Below, piece by piece: positions 8,607 to 17,171 of a stretch of 64,000 bases of DNA. Source of the stretch: Deltaproteobacteria bacterium (GTDB taxonomy: Bacteria; Myxococcota_A; UBA9042); contig JACKFC010000015.1 in the NCBI GenBank assembly GCA_020632665.1, positions 53,999-117,998 of the forward strand. Reading direction: 5' to 3'. Each line of letters opens with the position of its first letter. Position 1 is the stretch's first letter. Below the pieces are notes generated by a model that worked only from the letters and a program-made list of their open reading frames with translations, did no database searches and was not told the origin of the DNA. The position numbers and the translations under genes were made by a program.

Positions 8607-9954
8607 CGCCGTGGCGCACGACCCAGCCGCGGCTGACTTCGCCGCGGAAGGGCGCGTCGATCACGTCGAAGGCGCGGCCCGGCGGCTCGATCTCGACGAA
8701 GAAGGGCACCGCCCGCGAGAGGGCGTTGAGCGCCGGATCGCCGCCCTCGGGGGCCGGCTCGTCGGGGTCGCCGGCGGCGTCGGGGTCGGTCTCCGAGAGC
8801 GCCAGCAGCGAGAGTCGATAGGCCGACTCCGCCCATGACCGGCCGGGGACGATCTCGCTGAGGCGGAAGGTGCCACCGCCTTCGGCGAGCGCCCCCATAT
8901 CGGCGACGAAGGCGTCGAGCGCGGTGAACTCGGGGAGCTCGGGCTCGCCGGGGAGCGCGTCTTCCGGCGCGCCGTCGGTCCAGCCGTAGAGGCTCGGTCC
9001 CTCTTCCCGCTCGGGCGCGTGGACGAGCTCGTATTCGGCTTCGCTGAGCAGGTTGTCGACGATGCCGAAGATGGGCGAGAGCGGCACGGCGACCAGCTCG
9101 CCACCGAAATCCGCCAGCATGTCGACGTCGCAGCGCATCAGGAATTGCGTCATGTCGACGATCGAGAGGCCCGATTCGCCGAGCGCGACGCGCTTGTCGG
9201 CGAGGTCGCCGAGCGCCCGATACAGCGCCGCGTGCCAGCGATGCAGCTCCGAGAGCTGCTGGCCGACCTGCTGCGCGACGCGGTAGGCCTCGGTCTCGGA
9301 GAGGTCGATCTCCTCGATGGCGACGCGGGCGCGGCGGGCCCAAGCGAGGTTGCGGTCGATGCGCTCGCGGGTCTCGAGGATGCGGACCTCGGAGTGGCTC
9401 TCGAGCGCCGACTCAGCTTCGAGCGCGATGCGGCAGAGGTTGTGCCGCAGGTGGCGCAACGCCGGCGTCGCCTCGGTGCCGAGATCGCGGGAGAGCTGCA
9501 CGTTGAGCACGCCGAGCGCGAGGTCGCCCTGGTCGGCGCGGACGTCGAGGACCCGGCGGATGATCGGGAAGAGCGCCTCGCCCCGCTCGGTGAGCCGGTG
9601 GTCGCGGACCTCGAGCTCGAGCCAGCCGGAGCGGCGCAGGTTGCGCAGCACCATCGAGAGGGCCTCGGGCGCCAGCCAGACGAAGTGGCGCAGCAGCGCG
9701 TCCGGCTCCCAGACGGCGCGATCGGATTCGGCGATCTCGGCGAGGACCGCCATCCGCACGACGAAGTCGGCCTCACCGAGGCGGAAGAGCTCGCGCAGCA
9801 TCGTGAAGAAGTCGAGGCCGCCGGCCGCGGTCTCGAGCGCCGGGATGTCGCCGGCCGCAAAGCGCGACGAGAGCAACGATTCCAGGGCCCGGGTCGGGCG
9901 CTCTTGGACCTCGTCGGTCTCGGGCAGCAATAGGGCGTGGGCGCTCTGGCTCAT
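8575..9954 (-). CDS. Unknown protein with predicted N-terminal winged helix
   Basis: 459-residue predicted cytoplasmic protein that I do not recognise. Residues about 65-125 read like a winged helix-turn-helix, including DALLRHFVWLAPEALSM, RNLRRSGWLEL and DHRLTERGEALF. Residues about 140-280 are long amphipathic helices with many Leu, Glu and Arg, possibly coiled coil. The C-terminal third is acidic, with a Pro/Glu/Asp-rich linker near residues 405-420. There is no signal peptide. A kleisin- or MukF-like architecture is conceivable but no SMC partner is nearby. The ATG at 9954 was chosen as the first Met of the conserved-looking N-terminus; the open frame extends upstream into another gene. 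Confidence 0.75.
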   Translation of the reverse strand: MSQSAHALLLPETDEVQERPTRALESLLSSRFAAGDIPALETAAGGLDFFTMLRELFRLGEADFVVRMAVLAEIAESDRAVWEPDALLRHFVWLAPEALSMVLRNLRRSGWLELEVRDHRLTERGEALFPIIRRVLDVRADQGDLALGVLNVQLSRDLGTEATPALRHLRHNLCRIALEAESALESHSEVRILETRERIDRNLAWARRARVAIEEIDLSETEAYRVAQQVGQQLSELHRWHAALYRALGDLADKRVALGESGLSIVDMTQFLMRCDVDMLADFGGELVAVPLSPIFGIVDNLLSEAEYELVHAPEREEGPSLYGWTDGAPEDALPGEPELPEFTALDAFVADMGALAEGGGTFRLSEIVPGRSWAESAYRLSLLALSETDPDAAGDPDEPAPEGGDPALNALSRAVPFFVEIEPPGRAFDVIDAPFRGEVSRGWVVRHGATVPADATSR

Positions 9955-10004
9955 GCGCGGCTGGGTAGCACGAAGGCGAGGACGGGGGAAGGCCGATCGC
10001 GCGT

Positions 10005-11186
10005 CTACGGCGTGCGCTGCGACCAGGTGATCCGCGGCAAGGTCGGGGGCGTCGCGAGCCACGCGCTGGCGGTCGCGTCTTGCTGCAGATGGCTGCGGAA
10101 GAAGGCCGCCAGCCACGGCGCGAGCGCGAGCTGGACCTCGGCCGGAGGCGGATAGACGAACGCGCTGCCGTCCTTCATCCGCTTGCCGGCGCCGCAGCCG
10201 GGCGCGAAGGCGTCGGTCATCCCGGCGATATCGCTGACCGACCAATGCCCGGCGTCGGCGACCTCGAGCAGCCACGCCGGCGCCGTCGCCGCCTCGTAGT
10301 TCGACCGCAGAAAATCGTCGCCGATGGTGCCGATCGAGTTGTCCTCGGCCAGCAGGACGTAGAGCTGCGGCTGCTTCAGCTTCGGCACGTCGACCCCGGG
10401 CAGCAGCGGGTTCTGCATCGGCGCGCCGAGGGCCGCGACGGCACGGATGCGCGGCTCGATCGTGGCCAGCCGCCCGACGGTCACCGCGCCGAAGCTGTGG
10501 CCGATCGCGCCGACCCTTTCGGGATCGATCGCGGCGGTGACGGCGGCGGGGAAGGCCGCGTCGCCGGCGAGCAGGCGGTCGACGACGAAGGCGACGTCCT
10601 GCTCGCGGGTGAGCAGCGTCTTCGGCCCGAGCGGCAGCGGATTGCCGGCGATCGTGTCGAAGACGGTATTGCCGACGTGGTCGACCGCGGCCACGACGAA
10701 GCCCTGCGCGGCGAGGTGCTCGGCGAGGCTGAACGCCCACCAGCGGACGCAGCCGTGGCAATGCGAGAGCACCAGCAGCGGCAACCCGGTGGCGACCAGC
10801 TCACCTTGGGCCAGCGCCCGCGTCCCCCACGAGGTCGTGCAGGTCGGGGCCTCGGCCAGCAGCGTCGCGAGGGCTGGTCCGTTGTCTCCGGGCTCGAACG
10901 CGCTGACCGGATCGGGGGTCGAACCGGGGACCTGGGCGATCGGCAGCCAGAGCTCGACCGGCAGTGAGCGGCTGCGCGCGGCGTCTTCGATCACGACCCG
11001 GCGGTGCGCGACGGCATGGGGGCCGAAGGTCGCGGGGTCTCCGGCAATGGGGACCGTCCCTGAATCCATGGCGTCGGCGGCGTCGGCGGCGGAGGACGAC
11101 GAACCCGAGCCGTCGCCGCCGCATCCGACGAGCGGCAGGAGCAGGCCGAAGGCGAGGAAGAACGTGCGGCCGAGAGAAGACGACAT
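10005..11186 (-). CDS. Lipoprotein alpha/beta hydrolase (PAF-acetylhydrolase/dienelactone-hydrolase type)
   Basis: 393-residue exported esterase-like protein. The signal peptide ends in lipobox LVGC with Cys22 lipidated, followed by a Gly/Ser/Asp-rich linker. The alpha/beta hydrolase core has the nucleophile elbow GHSFG (Ser231), LVLSHCHGC before it as the oxyanion region, a likely acid near Asp282 (LLAEDNS) and a likely catalytic His314 (AGHWSVSD). The start at 11186 has GGAG about 5 bases upstream and begins the signal peptide; an earlier in-frame Met would add a non-signal extension. The gene is divergent from the mevalonate operon. The substrate is unknown. Confidence 0.85.
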   Translation of the reverse strand: MSSSLGRTFFLAFGLLLPLVGCGGDGSGSSSSAADAADAMDSGTVPIAGDPATFGPHAVAHRRVVIEDAARSRSLPVELWLPIAQVPGSTPDPVSAFEPGDNGPALATLLAEAPTCTTSWGTRALAQGELVATGLPLLVLSHCHGCVRWWAFSLAEHLAAQGFVVAAVDHVGNTVFDTIAGNPLPLGPKTLLTREQDVAFVVDRLLAGDAAFPAAVTAAIDPERVGAIGHSFGAVTVGRLATIEPRIRAVAALGAPMQNPLLPGVDVPKLKQPQLYVLLAEDNSIGTIGDDFLRSNYEAATAPAWLLEVADAGHWSVSDIAGMTDAFAPGCGAGKRMKDGSAFVYPPPAEVQLALAPWLAAFFRSHLQQDATASAWLATPPTLPRITWSQRTP

Positions 11187-11279
11187 GGAGGCTCCGCTTC
11201 GCGCCGCGCACGTGTGGCGGCGACTGCTGCGGCCGGACGGTGGCAAGCCGAGATCCGAGGGTCAAGCGCGCCGCCAGCG

Positions 11280-11308
11280 TTGGCAGCCGGGCGACGGGCG
11301 GGCATGAT
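11280..11308 (+). promoter_or_regulatory. Promoter of the mevalonate-pathway operon
   Basis: TTGGCA (11280-11285), a 17-bp spacer and CATGAT (11303-11308). Transcription would start near 11315, leaving a leader of about 19 nt before the ATG at 11334. This excludes the in-frame ATG at 11304 as the start of the first gene. Confidence 0.5.
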
Positions 11309-11333
11309 CGGCGGCGCGAACGAAGGGGTAGCG

Positions 11334-12404
11334 ATGGACCACGAGATCGAGCAAGCACGCAGGCGCAAAGACGAGCACCTGCGGATCGCCGCAGACGAGC
11401 CTTCGGTGCAGCGCCCCGGCGTCGGGACGGGCCTCTCGTCGCTCGATTTCGAGATGCACTCGCTGCCGGAGCTGGATCTCGACGCGGTCGACACGCGCGT
11501 CACCCTGCTCGGCATGGACCTCGCCGCGCCGCTGCTGGTCGGCGCGATGACCGGCGGAACGGCCGAAGCCGGCGCGGTGAACCGCATCTTGGCGGAGGCC
11601 GCCGAGCGCACCGGCGTCGGATTCTGCCTCGGCAGCCAGCGGCCGATGCTCGACGGCGACCCCGAGGCACGCCGCAGCTTCGAGCTGCGCGACGTCGCGC
11701 CGACCACGCTGATCTGCGGCAATATCGGAGCGATTCAGCTGCGCGACGCGCCGCCGGGGGCGCTCGACATGCTGGCCGAGACGACGCGGGCCAACGCGAT
11801 GTTCGTCCACCTGAACCCCCTGCAGGAGGCCGTGCAGCCCGAGGGCGATCGCGATTGGCGCGGCGTCTACGAGGCGATCGCCAAGGCCGTTTCGCACTCG
11901 ACCACGCCGGTGCTGGTCAAGGAGGTCGGCGCGGGCCTCTCCAACGCGACCTTGCAGGCCTTGGCGCTGACCGGCATCGCCGGTGTCGAGACGGCGGGCG
12001 TCGGCGGCACGAGCTGGTCGCAGATCGAGGCGCTGCGCCACGGCGGCCGCACGCCGCGGGCGATCGCGGGCTCGGTCCTCGCCGGCTTCGGCACACCGAC
12101 GGCCCGCAGCGTTCGGCTGGCGCGGGCCGCCTTCCCGGGCCGCGTCGTGATCGCCTCGGGCGGCCTGCGCGACGGCCTGCAGGCGGCAAAGTGCATCGCG
12201 CTCGGCGCCGACGCGGTGGCGATGGCGTGGCCCTTCTTGATCGCCGCGCGCAGCGGGCGCGATCCGGCGCGCGCGGTCGACGCCGTGGTCACCGAGATCG
12301 AGGGTGTGATCGAGACCCTGCGGATCACGATGTTCCTGATCGGCGCGCCGACGGTCTCGCATCTGGCCCGCGCGCAGCTGCAGCCCGTGCCAGGGCTCGG
12401 CTAG
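11334..12404 (+). CDS. fni: Type 2 isopentenyl-diphosphate delta-isomerase
   Basis: FMN- and NADPH-dependent enzyme interconverting IPP and DMAPP. The 356 residues show the type 2 signatures: RRKDEHLRIA near the N-terminus, GAMTGGT, the block ELRDVAPTTLICGNIGA, HLNPLQEAVQPEGDRDW, VKEVGAGLS, a Gly-rich FMN phosphate site GVGGTSW, and IASGGLRDG in the C-terminal half. The ATG was chosen because AAGGGG lies about 6 bases upstream and the likely promoter lies just before it. It leads the operon fni-mvaK1-mvaD-mvaK2-prenyl synthase-MBL hydrolase. Confidence 0.96.
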   Translation: MDHEIEQARRRKDEHLRIAADEPSVQRPGVGTGLSSLDFEMHSLPELDLDAVDTRVTLLGMDLAAPLLVGAMTGGTAEAGAVNRILAEAAERTGVGFCLGSQRPMLDGDPEARRSFELRDVAPTTLICGNIGAIQLRDAPPGALDMLAETTRANAMFVHLNPLQEAVQPEGDRDWRGVYEAIAKAVSHSTTPVLVKEVGAGLSNATLQALALTGIAGVETAGVGGTSWSQIEALRHGGRTPRAIAGSVLAGFGTPTARSVRLARAAFPGRVVIASGGLRDGLQAAKCIALGADAVAMAWPFLIAARSGRDPARAVDAVVTEIEGVIETLRITMFLIGAPTVSHLARAQLQPVPGLG

Positions 12405-12410
12405 GCCGAC

Positions 12411-13328
12411 ATGGCGGACGGCACCGCACACGCCAAGGCGATCCTGATCGGTGAGCATTTCGTCCTCGACGGCGTGCCGGCGATCGCGCTCTCGCTGCCG
12501 GGGATGCAGACGCGGGTGCGTTGGCGCGACGACGGCGCCACGCTCCACCTCTCGCAGCGCCTACGGGCGGCGCTCGGACCGGCGCAGGAGCAGACGCTCG
12601 TGATGCTGCGGTTGGCGGCGGAGCTGGCAGGTGCGCCGGCGCGGGGCGAAGTCGACGTCCGCAGCACGGTGCCGATCGGCCGCGGCTTCGGCAGCTCGGG
12701 GGCGCTCGCGGTCGCGGCACTGCGGGCGTTCGGCGGCAGCGATTGGCCGGCGCAGAAGCTGCTCGACGCGGCGCGGCAGATCGAGGCGGTGGTGCACGGC
12801 CATTCGTCGGGTCTGGACCCGGCGACGGCGATGGCGGACGGCGCGGCGATCGCCTTCCGCGACGGCACGGTGCAACGACGGATCGCGCCGCACGCGAGCC
12901 CCGCCTTGCAGCGCGCGCGCTGGCTGCTGACCGACGTGGGCGAGGCCCCCTCGACCGGCGCGGCGATCGCCAGGGCCCGCGCGGCGCGTGAAAGGCTCGG
13001 CCCTCGAGCCACGGGCGCGCTGCGCGATCGCGTCGCGGCAGCGGCGGCGGAGGCCGAGCGTGGCCTGCGCGAGGGCGCGCCGGAGGCCATCGCCGCCGCG
13101 ATGCGCGACAACGACGCCGCCCTGCGCGACCTCGACGTCGTCGACGACCGCATGGCGCGCCGCATCGCGACGCTGCAATCCCTCGGTGCGCTGGCGGCGA
13201 AGCAGAGTGGCGCCGGCCTCGGCGGGCTCATCCTCGGCCTTGCGCCAAACCCCGCTGTGGCCACACTCTTGCGCGACCGGCTCGCCGACGACGGCGCCAC
13301 CAGCTGGATTCTGGAGATCTGCCCATGA
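12411..13328 (+). CDS. mvaK1: Mevalonate kinase (GHMP family)
   Basis: Phosphorylates mevalonate to 5-phosphomevalonate. It is a 305-residue GHMP kinase with substrate block GEHFVLDGVPAIA near residue 14, the ATP-binding loop PIGRGFGSSGALA near residue 88, the HGHSSGLDPATA block near residue 130 that in this subfamily carries the catalytic Asp, and the C-terminal Gly-rich motif KQSGAGLGGLILGL. It starts 6 bp after fni, and its TGA overlaps the ATG of mvaD (ATGA). Assignment as mevalonate kinase rather than another GHMP enzyme rests on the HG-x-SSGLD block and on the operon. Confidence 0.9.
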   Translation: MADGTAHAKAILIGEHFVLDGVPAIALSLPGMQTRVRWRDDGATLHLSQRLRAALGPAQEQTLVMLRLAAELAGAPARGEVDVRSTVPIGRGFGSSGALAVAALRAFGGSDWPAQKLLDAARQIEAVVHGHSSGLDPATAMADGAAIAFRDGTVQRRIAPHASPALQRARWLLTDVGEAPSTGAAIARARAARERLGPRATGALRDRVAAAAAEAERGLREGAPEAIAAAMRDNDAALRDLDVVDDRMARRIATLQSLGALAAKQSGAGLGGLILGLAPNPAVATLLRDRLADDGATSWILEICP

Positions 13329-14317
13329 GCTTCGAGCGCGCAGCCGCCTTCGCCCCGATCAACATCGCCCTCTCGAAATATTGGGGCAAACGCGACCATG
13401 AGCGGAACCTGCCGCTGGCGCCGTCGGTCTCGGTGACCCTGGCCGAGCTGGGGACGCTCTCGGTCGTCGCGCCCTCCGAGGAGCTCGAGGGCAATATGAT
13501 GGTCATCAACGACAAGGCCGCCGACGCCAAGGCGTTGGTCCGGGTCGGCCGCGTGATGCGGACGGTGCGCGAGATGGCCGGGACCGAGGTGCGGGCCGGC
13601 ATCCGCTCGGTCAATACCGTCCCGACCGCGCAGGGCCTGGCGAGCTCGGCGTCGGCGTTCGCGGCGCTCGCAAAGGCCGCGACCACGGCCTACGGCCTCG
13701 AGCTCGACGACCAGGAGCTCTCGAAGATCGCCCGCCTGGGCAGCGGCTCGGCGACCCGCTCGGTGCACGGCGGCTTCGTGCTCTGGCGCCGCGGGGAAGA
13801 GGACGACGGCAGCGACAGCCTGGCCGAGCAGCTCGCCTCGGCCGAGGATTGGCCGCTCCGCGCGGTGATCGCCCACATCGGCGTCGGCCCGAAGAAGGTC
13901 CCCTCCGGTGACGGGATGCGCCTCTCGGCCGATACCTCGCCCTTCTTCTCGGCCTGGATCGACACCTGCTTCACCGACGTCGCCGAGTGCCTCGCCGCCA
14001 TCGCCGCGCGCGACTTCGAGCGGCTCGCCGACGTGACCGAGTCGAACTGCCTGGCGATGCACGCGACGATGTTGGCGACCCGCCCGGGGCTGATCTATTG
14101 GCAACCGGCGACGGTCGCGGTGATGCACGCCGTGCGGGCGTTGCGCGCCGCCGGCCACGCCGCCTTCTTCACCATTGACGCCGGCCCGTCGGTCGTCGTG
14201 CTGTGCGAGGCGGGCGAGGTCGAGACCGTCTCGCGGACGCTCGGCGGCATCGAGGGCGTGGTCAAGCTGACCCGCACCCGCATCGGTGGTGGTGCCCATA
14301 TCGTCCCGAACGGCTAG
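13325..14317 (+). CDS. mvaD: Diphosphomevalonate decarboxylase
   Basis: Converts 5-diphosphomevalonate to IPP with ATP and loss of CO2. The 330-residue protein shows the characteristic N-terminal NIALSKYWGKRD, the ATP loop TAQGLASSASAFAAL, the GSGSATRSVHGGFVLW block, and IDAGPSVVVL, which carries the Asp expected for a true decarboxylase rather than a related kinase. The start codon overlaps the upstream stop as ATGA, so translation is coupled to mevalonate kinase. Confidence 0.95.
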   Translation: MSFERAAAFAPINIALSKYWGKRDHERNLPLAPSVSVTLAELGTLSVVAPSEELEGNMMVINDKAADAKALVRVGRVMRTVREMAGTEVRAGIRSVNTVPTAQGLASSASAFAALAKAATTAYGLELDDQELSKIARLGSGSATRSVHGGFVLWRRGEEDDGSDSLAEQLASAEDWPLRAVIAHIGVGPKKVPSGDGMRLSADTSPFFSAWIDTCFTDVAECLAAIAARDFERLADVTESNCLAMHATMLATRPGLIYWQPATVAVMHAVRALRAAGHAAFFTIDAGPSVVVLCEAGEVETVSRTLGGIEGVVKLTRTRIGGGAHIVPNG

Positions 14318-14326
14318 GGCGGCGAG

Positions 14327-15283
14327 ATGCGGTCGAGCAGCGTCCCCGGCAAGTTGATGCTGGCCGGCGAGTACGCGGTGCTCGCCCCCGGTGGTTGCGC
14401 GATCGCGGCGGCGACGGTGCCGCTGGTCGATTGGTGGCTGCCGACCGACGCGACGCCGGGCGTGCAGCTGCAGGCCTTCGGTCGCACCTTCGCTTGGCAC
14501 GATCACGACGCGGCTCCCGAGGGCATCGCGCGATTCGTCGCGGCCACGGCGCAGGCGATGCAGCGCGAGGGCGTCCCCGGCGACGCGGCGATCGCGTTGC
14601 GCGTGCGGGCAGACCACGGCGGCCGCAAACTCGGCCTCGGCAGCAGCGCGGCGGTCTGCGTCGCGACCGGCCGGGCCCTCGCCAGCGCCGCCGGCCGCCC
14701 CTTCGATTTGGCGTTGTTGCGCGCCTGCGAGCGGGCCCATTTCGCAGCGCAGGGAGGTCGCGGCAGCGGCTACGACATCTTCACCGTCGGTGCAGGCGGC
14801 GTGGTCCGCTACGACCGAGAGAACAAGGCGGTGCAGCCGCTGCGTTGGCCGGACGGGCTGTGCGCGGTCGCCTTCTTCGCCGGCGAGAGCGCAGATACCC
14901 GCGAGGCGATCGGCGGACGCATCCGCCCAGCTCCCGACGACATCCAACGCATCAGCGCGGCGGAAGCGGCCTTGGCCTCGGCCTTGGCGCAGGGAGACCG
15001 CGACGCGACGATGGCGGCGATCGCCGGCGCCGAGCGGGCCTTCGTCGCCATGGCGGAACGCTTCCCCTGGCTGCTGCCCACGGGCCTGCGCCAGATCGCG
15101 GCTTGCGTCGCCGACGCAGGCGGGGTCTACCGCACCTCTGGCGCGGGGGGCGGCGACTGCGGCCTCGGCTTCTTCGCCGACGCGGCGCAGGCGGAAGCGG
15201 CCGAGCAGGCGTGGCGGGCGGCGGGTGGATGGGTGGTATGTCGTTGGCCAGAGGCGCTCTGGCCGTCCGAGGAGGCCCTTTGA
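14327..15283 (+). CDS. mvaK2: Phosphomevalonate kinase (GHMP family)
   Basis: Phosphorylates 5-phosphomevalonate to the diphosphate. It is 318 residues long with VPGKLMLAGEYAVLAPGG at the N-terminus, the ATP loop KLGLGSSAAVCVATG near residue 105, GRGSGYDIFTVG near residue 145, and the C-terminal Gly-rich RTSGAGGGDCGLGF. These are the ERG8-type phosphomevalonate kinase patterns. It starts 9 bp after mvaD with a purine-rich GGGCGGCGAG ribosome region and ends in TGATG, overlapping the next start by one base. Confidence 0.9.
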   Translation: MRSSSVPGKLMLAGEYAVLAPGGCAIAAATVPLVDWWLPTDATPGVQLQAFGRTFAWHDHDAAPEGIARFVAATAQAMQREGVPGDAAIALRVRADHGGRKLGLGSSAAVCVATGRALASAAGRPFDLALLRACERAHFAAQGGRGSGYDIFTVGAGGVVRYDRENKAVQPLRWPDGLCAVAFFAGESADTREAIGGRIRPAPDDIQRISAAEAALASALAQGDRDATMAAIAGAERAFVAMAERFPWLLPTGLRQIAACVADAGGVYRTSGAGGGDCGLGFFADAAQAEAAEQAWRAAGGWVVCRWPEALWPSEEAL

Positions 15284-16299
15284 TGATCGACCTACGTGCC
15301 GCGCTACAAGCCGAACGCCCCGGATTGGACGACGCCATCGCGCGCGTCGTGGCGTATCGGCCGGGGCAGCCGCTGGCGCCGGCGTCGGCGGACGCGCGGC
15401 TGCGGGCGATGATCGACGAGCACCTCGAGACCGGCGGCAAGCGGCTGCGGGGCCTGCTCCCTGCCGCGTTGGTGCGGGCGGAAGGTGGGCCGGTCGAGGC
15501 GGCGGCCACGCTCGGCGCATGCCTGGAGTTGCTGCACAACGGCACCTTGGTCCACGACGATATCCAAGACGGCGACCAGATGCGCCGTGGGCGGCCGACG
15601 CTCTGGAAGGTCCATGGCGTGCCGCAAGCGATCAACGTCGGCGACGCGCTCTACGCCGCGCCGCTCGCGGTGATCGCGGCCGATCCGAGCGTTCCGACCC
15701 GGCACCGCGGCGCGCTCGCGGCGTTGCTGGCCGGCGCGCTGCTCGAGACGATCCGCGGCCAGGTCGCCGACCTCGATCTGCACGGCGACGAGGAGCCACC
15801 ACGCGCCCAGCTCGAGGCGGTCGCGGTCGCCAAGACGGCGCCCTTCTTCGCTGCGGCGATCCACGGCGCCGCGCTGCTCCTCGATCACGACGGCGGCGAC
15901 GCAGCACACGTCGCGGGGCGGGCCCTGGGGCTCGGATTCCAGCTCCGCGACGACCTGCTCGACTTGGTCGGCAGCAAGGGTCGCGGCGCCGCCGGTGCCG
16001 ATCTGCGCGAAGGCAAGCTCACGCTGCCCGGCCGCCTCGCCCTCGAGGGCGCCAGCGAGGCCGAGGAATTCGCCCTGCGCGCGCTGCTGTCGCGGGCGGC
16101 GGCGGGCGATGTGCCGAGCGACGAGGAGGTCGCGCATTGGGTGGCGTGGATCCACGCCCGTGGCGGCGTCGAGGGCGGTCGCATCGCGCTCGACGAGCTG
16201 CTGGCCGAGGCCGAAGACGCCGGTCGCCGCGCCCTGCCCGCAGCGGCCGCCGAGGTCTTCGCCGCTTTCGTCAGCCGGCTCGGCGCGTTGGACGGCTGA
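15283..16299 (+). CDS. Trans-polyprenyl diphosphate synthase
   Basis: 338-residue all-helical prenyl chain-elongating enzyme using IPP and allylic diphosphates, the product end of the mevalonate operon. The conserved sites are present: GGKRLRG near residue 48, the first Asp-rich motif HDDIQDGD followed by RRGRPTLW, and the second Asp-rich motif FQLRDDLLDLVG near residue 228. Chain length of the product (geranylgeranyl or longer) cannot be read with confidence. The ATG overlaps the upstream TGA by one base. Confidence 0.92.
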   Translation: MIDLRAALQAERPGLDDAIARVVAYRPGQPLAPASADARLRAMIDEHLETGGKRLRGLLPAALVRAEGGPVEAAATLGACLELLHNGTLVHDDIQDGDQMRRGRPTLWKVHGVPQAINVGDALYAAPLAVIAADPSVPTRHRGALAALLAGALLETIRGQVADLDLHGDEEPPRAQLEAVAVAKTAPFFAAAIHGAALLLDHDGGDAAHVAGRALGLGFQLRDDLLDLVGSKGRGAAGADLREGKLTLPGRLALEGASEAEEFALRALLSRAAAGDVPSDEEVAHWVAWIHARGGVEGGRIALDELLAEAEDAGRRALPAAAAEVFAAFVSRLGALDG

Positions 16300-16301
16300 C
16301 C

Positions 16302-17171
16302 ATGCACGATGCCCCGAGCGTCACGCTCCGCTTCCCCGAGCTCGACTTTCACCTGGTAGGCTGGAGCGTCGCCGGCATCGAGACCTGGCTGCGGGTGCCG
16401 GAATGGTCGTTGACCATCGACTGCGGCCGGCCTGCGATGCAGGCGATCGCGAGCCGCCATCTGGCCCTGACCCACGCCCATCTCGACCACGCTGGCGGCG
16501 TCGCCGGCTGGCTCGGCCTGCGCTCGATGCTGAAGATGGGCCACGCCGACGTCTACGCGCCGGCTGCCGTCTGCGACGCGCTGCGCGCGGTCTGCGCCGC
16601 CTGGGCTGAGCTGCAGCGGGTGCGCTTCGCGTGGACGCTGCACCCGGTGCAGGCCGGCGACCGCTTCGAGATCGGCGGCGGCCGCGTGCTCGAGGCGCTG
16701 CCTGCGCACCACAATGACGTGCCGGCCGTGGGCTGGGCGGTCTACGCTCGGCGGCAGCGGCTGCGTCCCGAGTTGGTCGGCCTCGCCGGGGCAGAGATCG
16801 CGCGACGCAAGCGCGCCGGCGCGGTCATCTCGGACGCGTTCCTGCACCCGCTCCTCGCCATCAGCGGCGATACCCGGAGCACCATCGCCGCCGAGGTGTC
16901 AGCGCTGCGCGAGGCCGAGGTCGTGCTGCACGAGACGACGCTCTTGGACGACGCCCACCCGGCGGCCAAGGCGCATCAGGGCGGCCATACCCACCTGCGC
17001 GATCTCGACGAGAGCCCAGTGGCCGAGTCTGCGCGCTTTTTCGTGCCCTACCACGTGAGTCAGCGCTACGACACGGCCACCGCACGCGAGCTGCTGCACG
17101 CGGCGCTGGGTGGTCGATTCGGCGCGCGCTGCGTGCCGCTGCTACCGGAAGTGGATCGCGGGGAACGCTAG
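16302..17171 (+). CDS. Metallo-beta-lactamase-fold hydrolase (RNase Z-like)
   Basis: 289-residue MBL-fold protein with the metal motif THAHLDH (His58, His60, Asp62, His63), further histidines in LPAHHND, HTHLRD and VPYHVSQRY, and an Asp in ISGDTRS. The arrangement recalls tRNase Z/ELAC-type hydrolases, but an exosite arm is not evident. It starts 2 bp after the polyprenyl synthase and is the last gene of the mevalonate operon; whether it acts in isoprenoid metabolism is unknown. Its TAG stop shares the four bases CTAG with the stop of the convergent cyclase gene. Confidence 0.85.
   Translation: MHDAPSVTLRFPELDFHLVGWSVAGIETWLRVPEWSLTIDCGRPAMQAIASRHLALTHAHLDHAGGVAGWLGLRSMLKMGHADVYAPAAVCDALRAVCAAWAELQRVRFAWTLHPVQAGDRFEIGGGRVLEALPAHHNDVPAVGWAVYARRQRLRPELVGLAGAEIARRKRAGAVISDAFLHPLLAISGDTRSTIAAEVSALREAEVVLHETTLLDDAHPAAKAHQGGHTHLRDLDESPVAESARFFVPYHVSQRYDTATARELLHAALGGRFGARCVPLLPEVDRGER

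Noticed and set aside
11304..11334. Upstream ATG at 11304 as start of fni
   Set aside because: It overlaps the likely -10 element and has a poorer ribosome site than the ATG at 11334.
12401..15520. About 1039-codon open frame opposite the mevalonate operon
   Set aside because: No recognisable domain; it is the complement of four well-supported genes.
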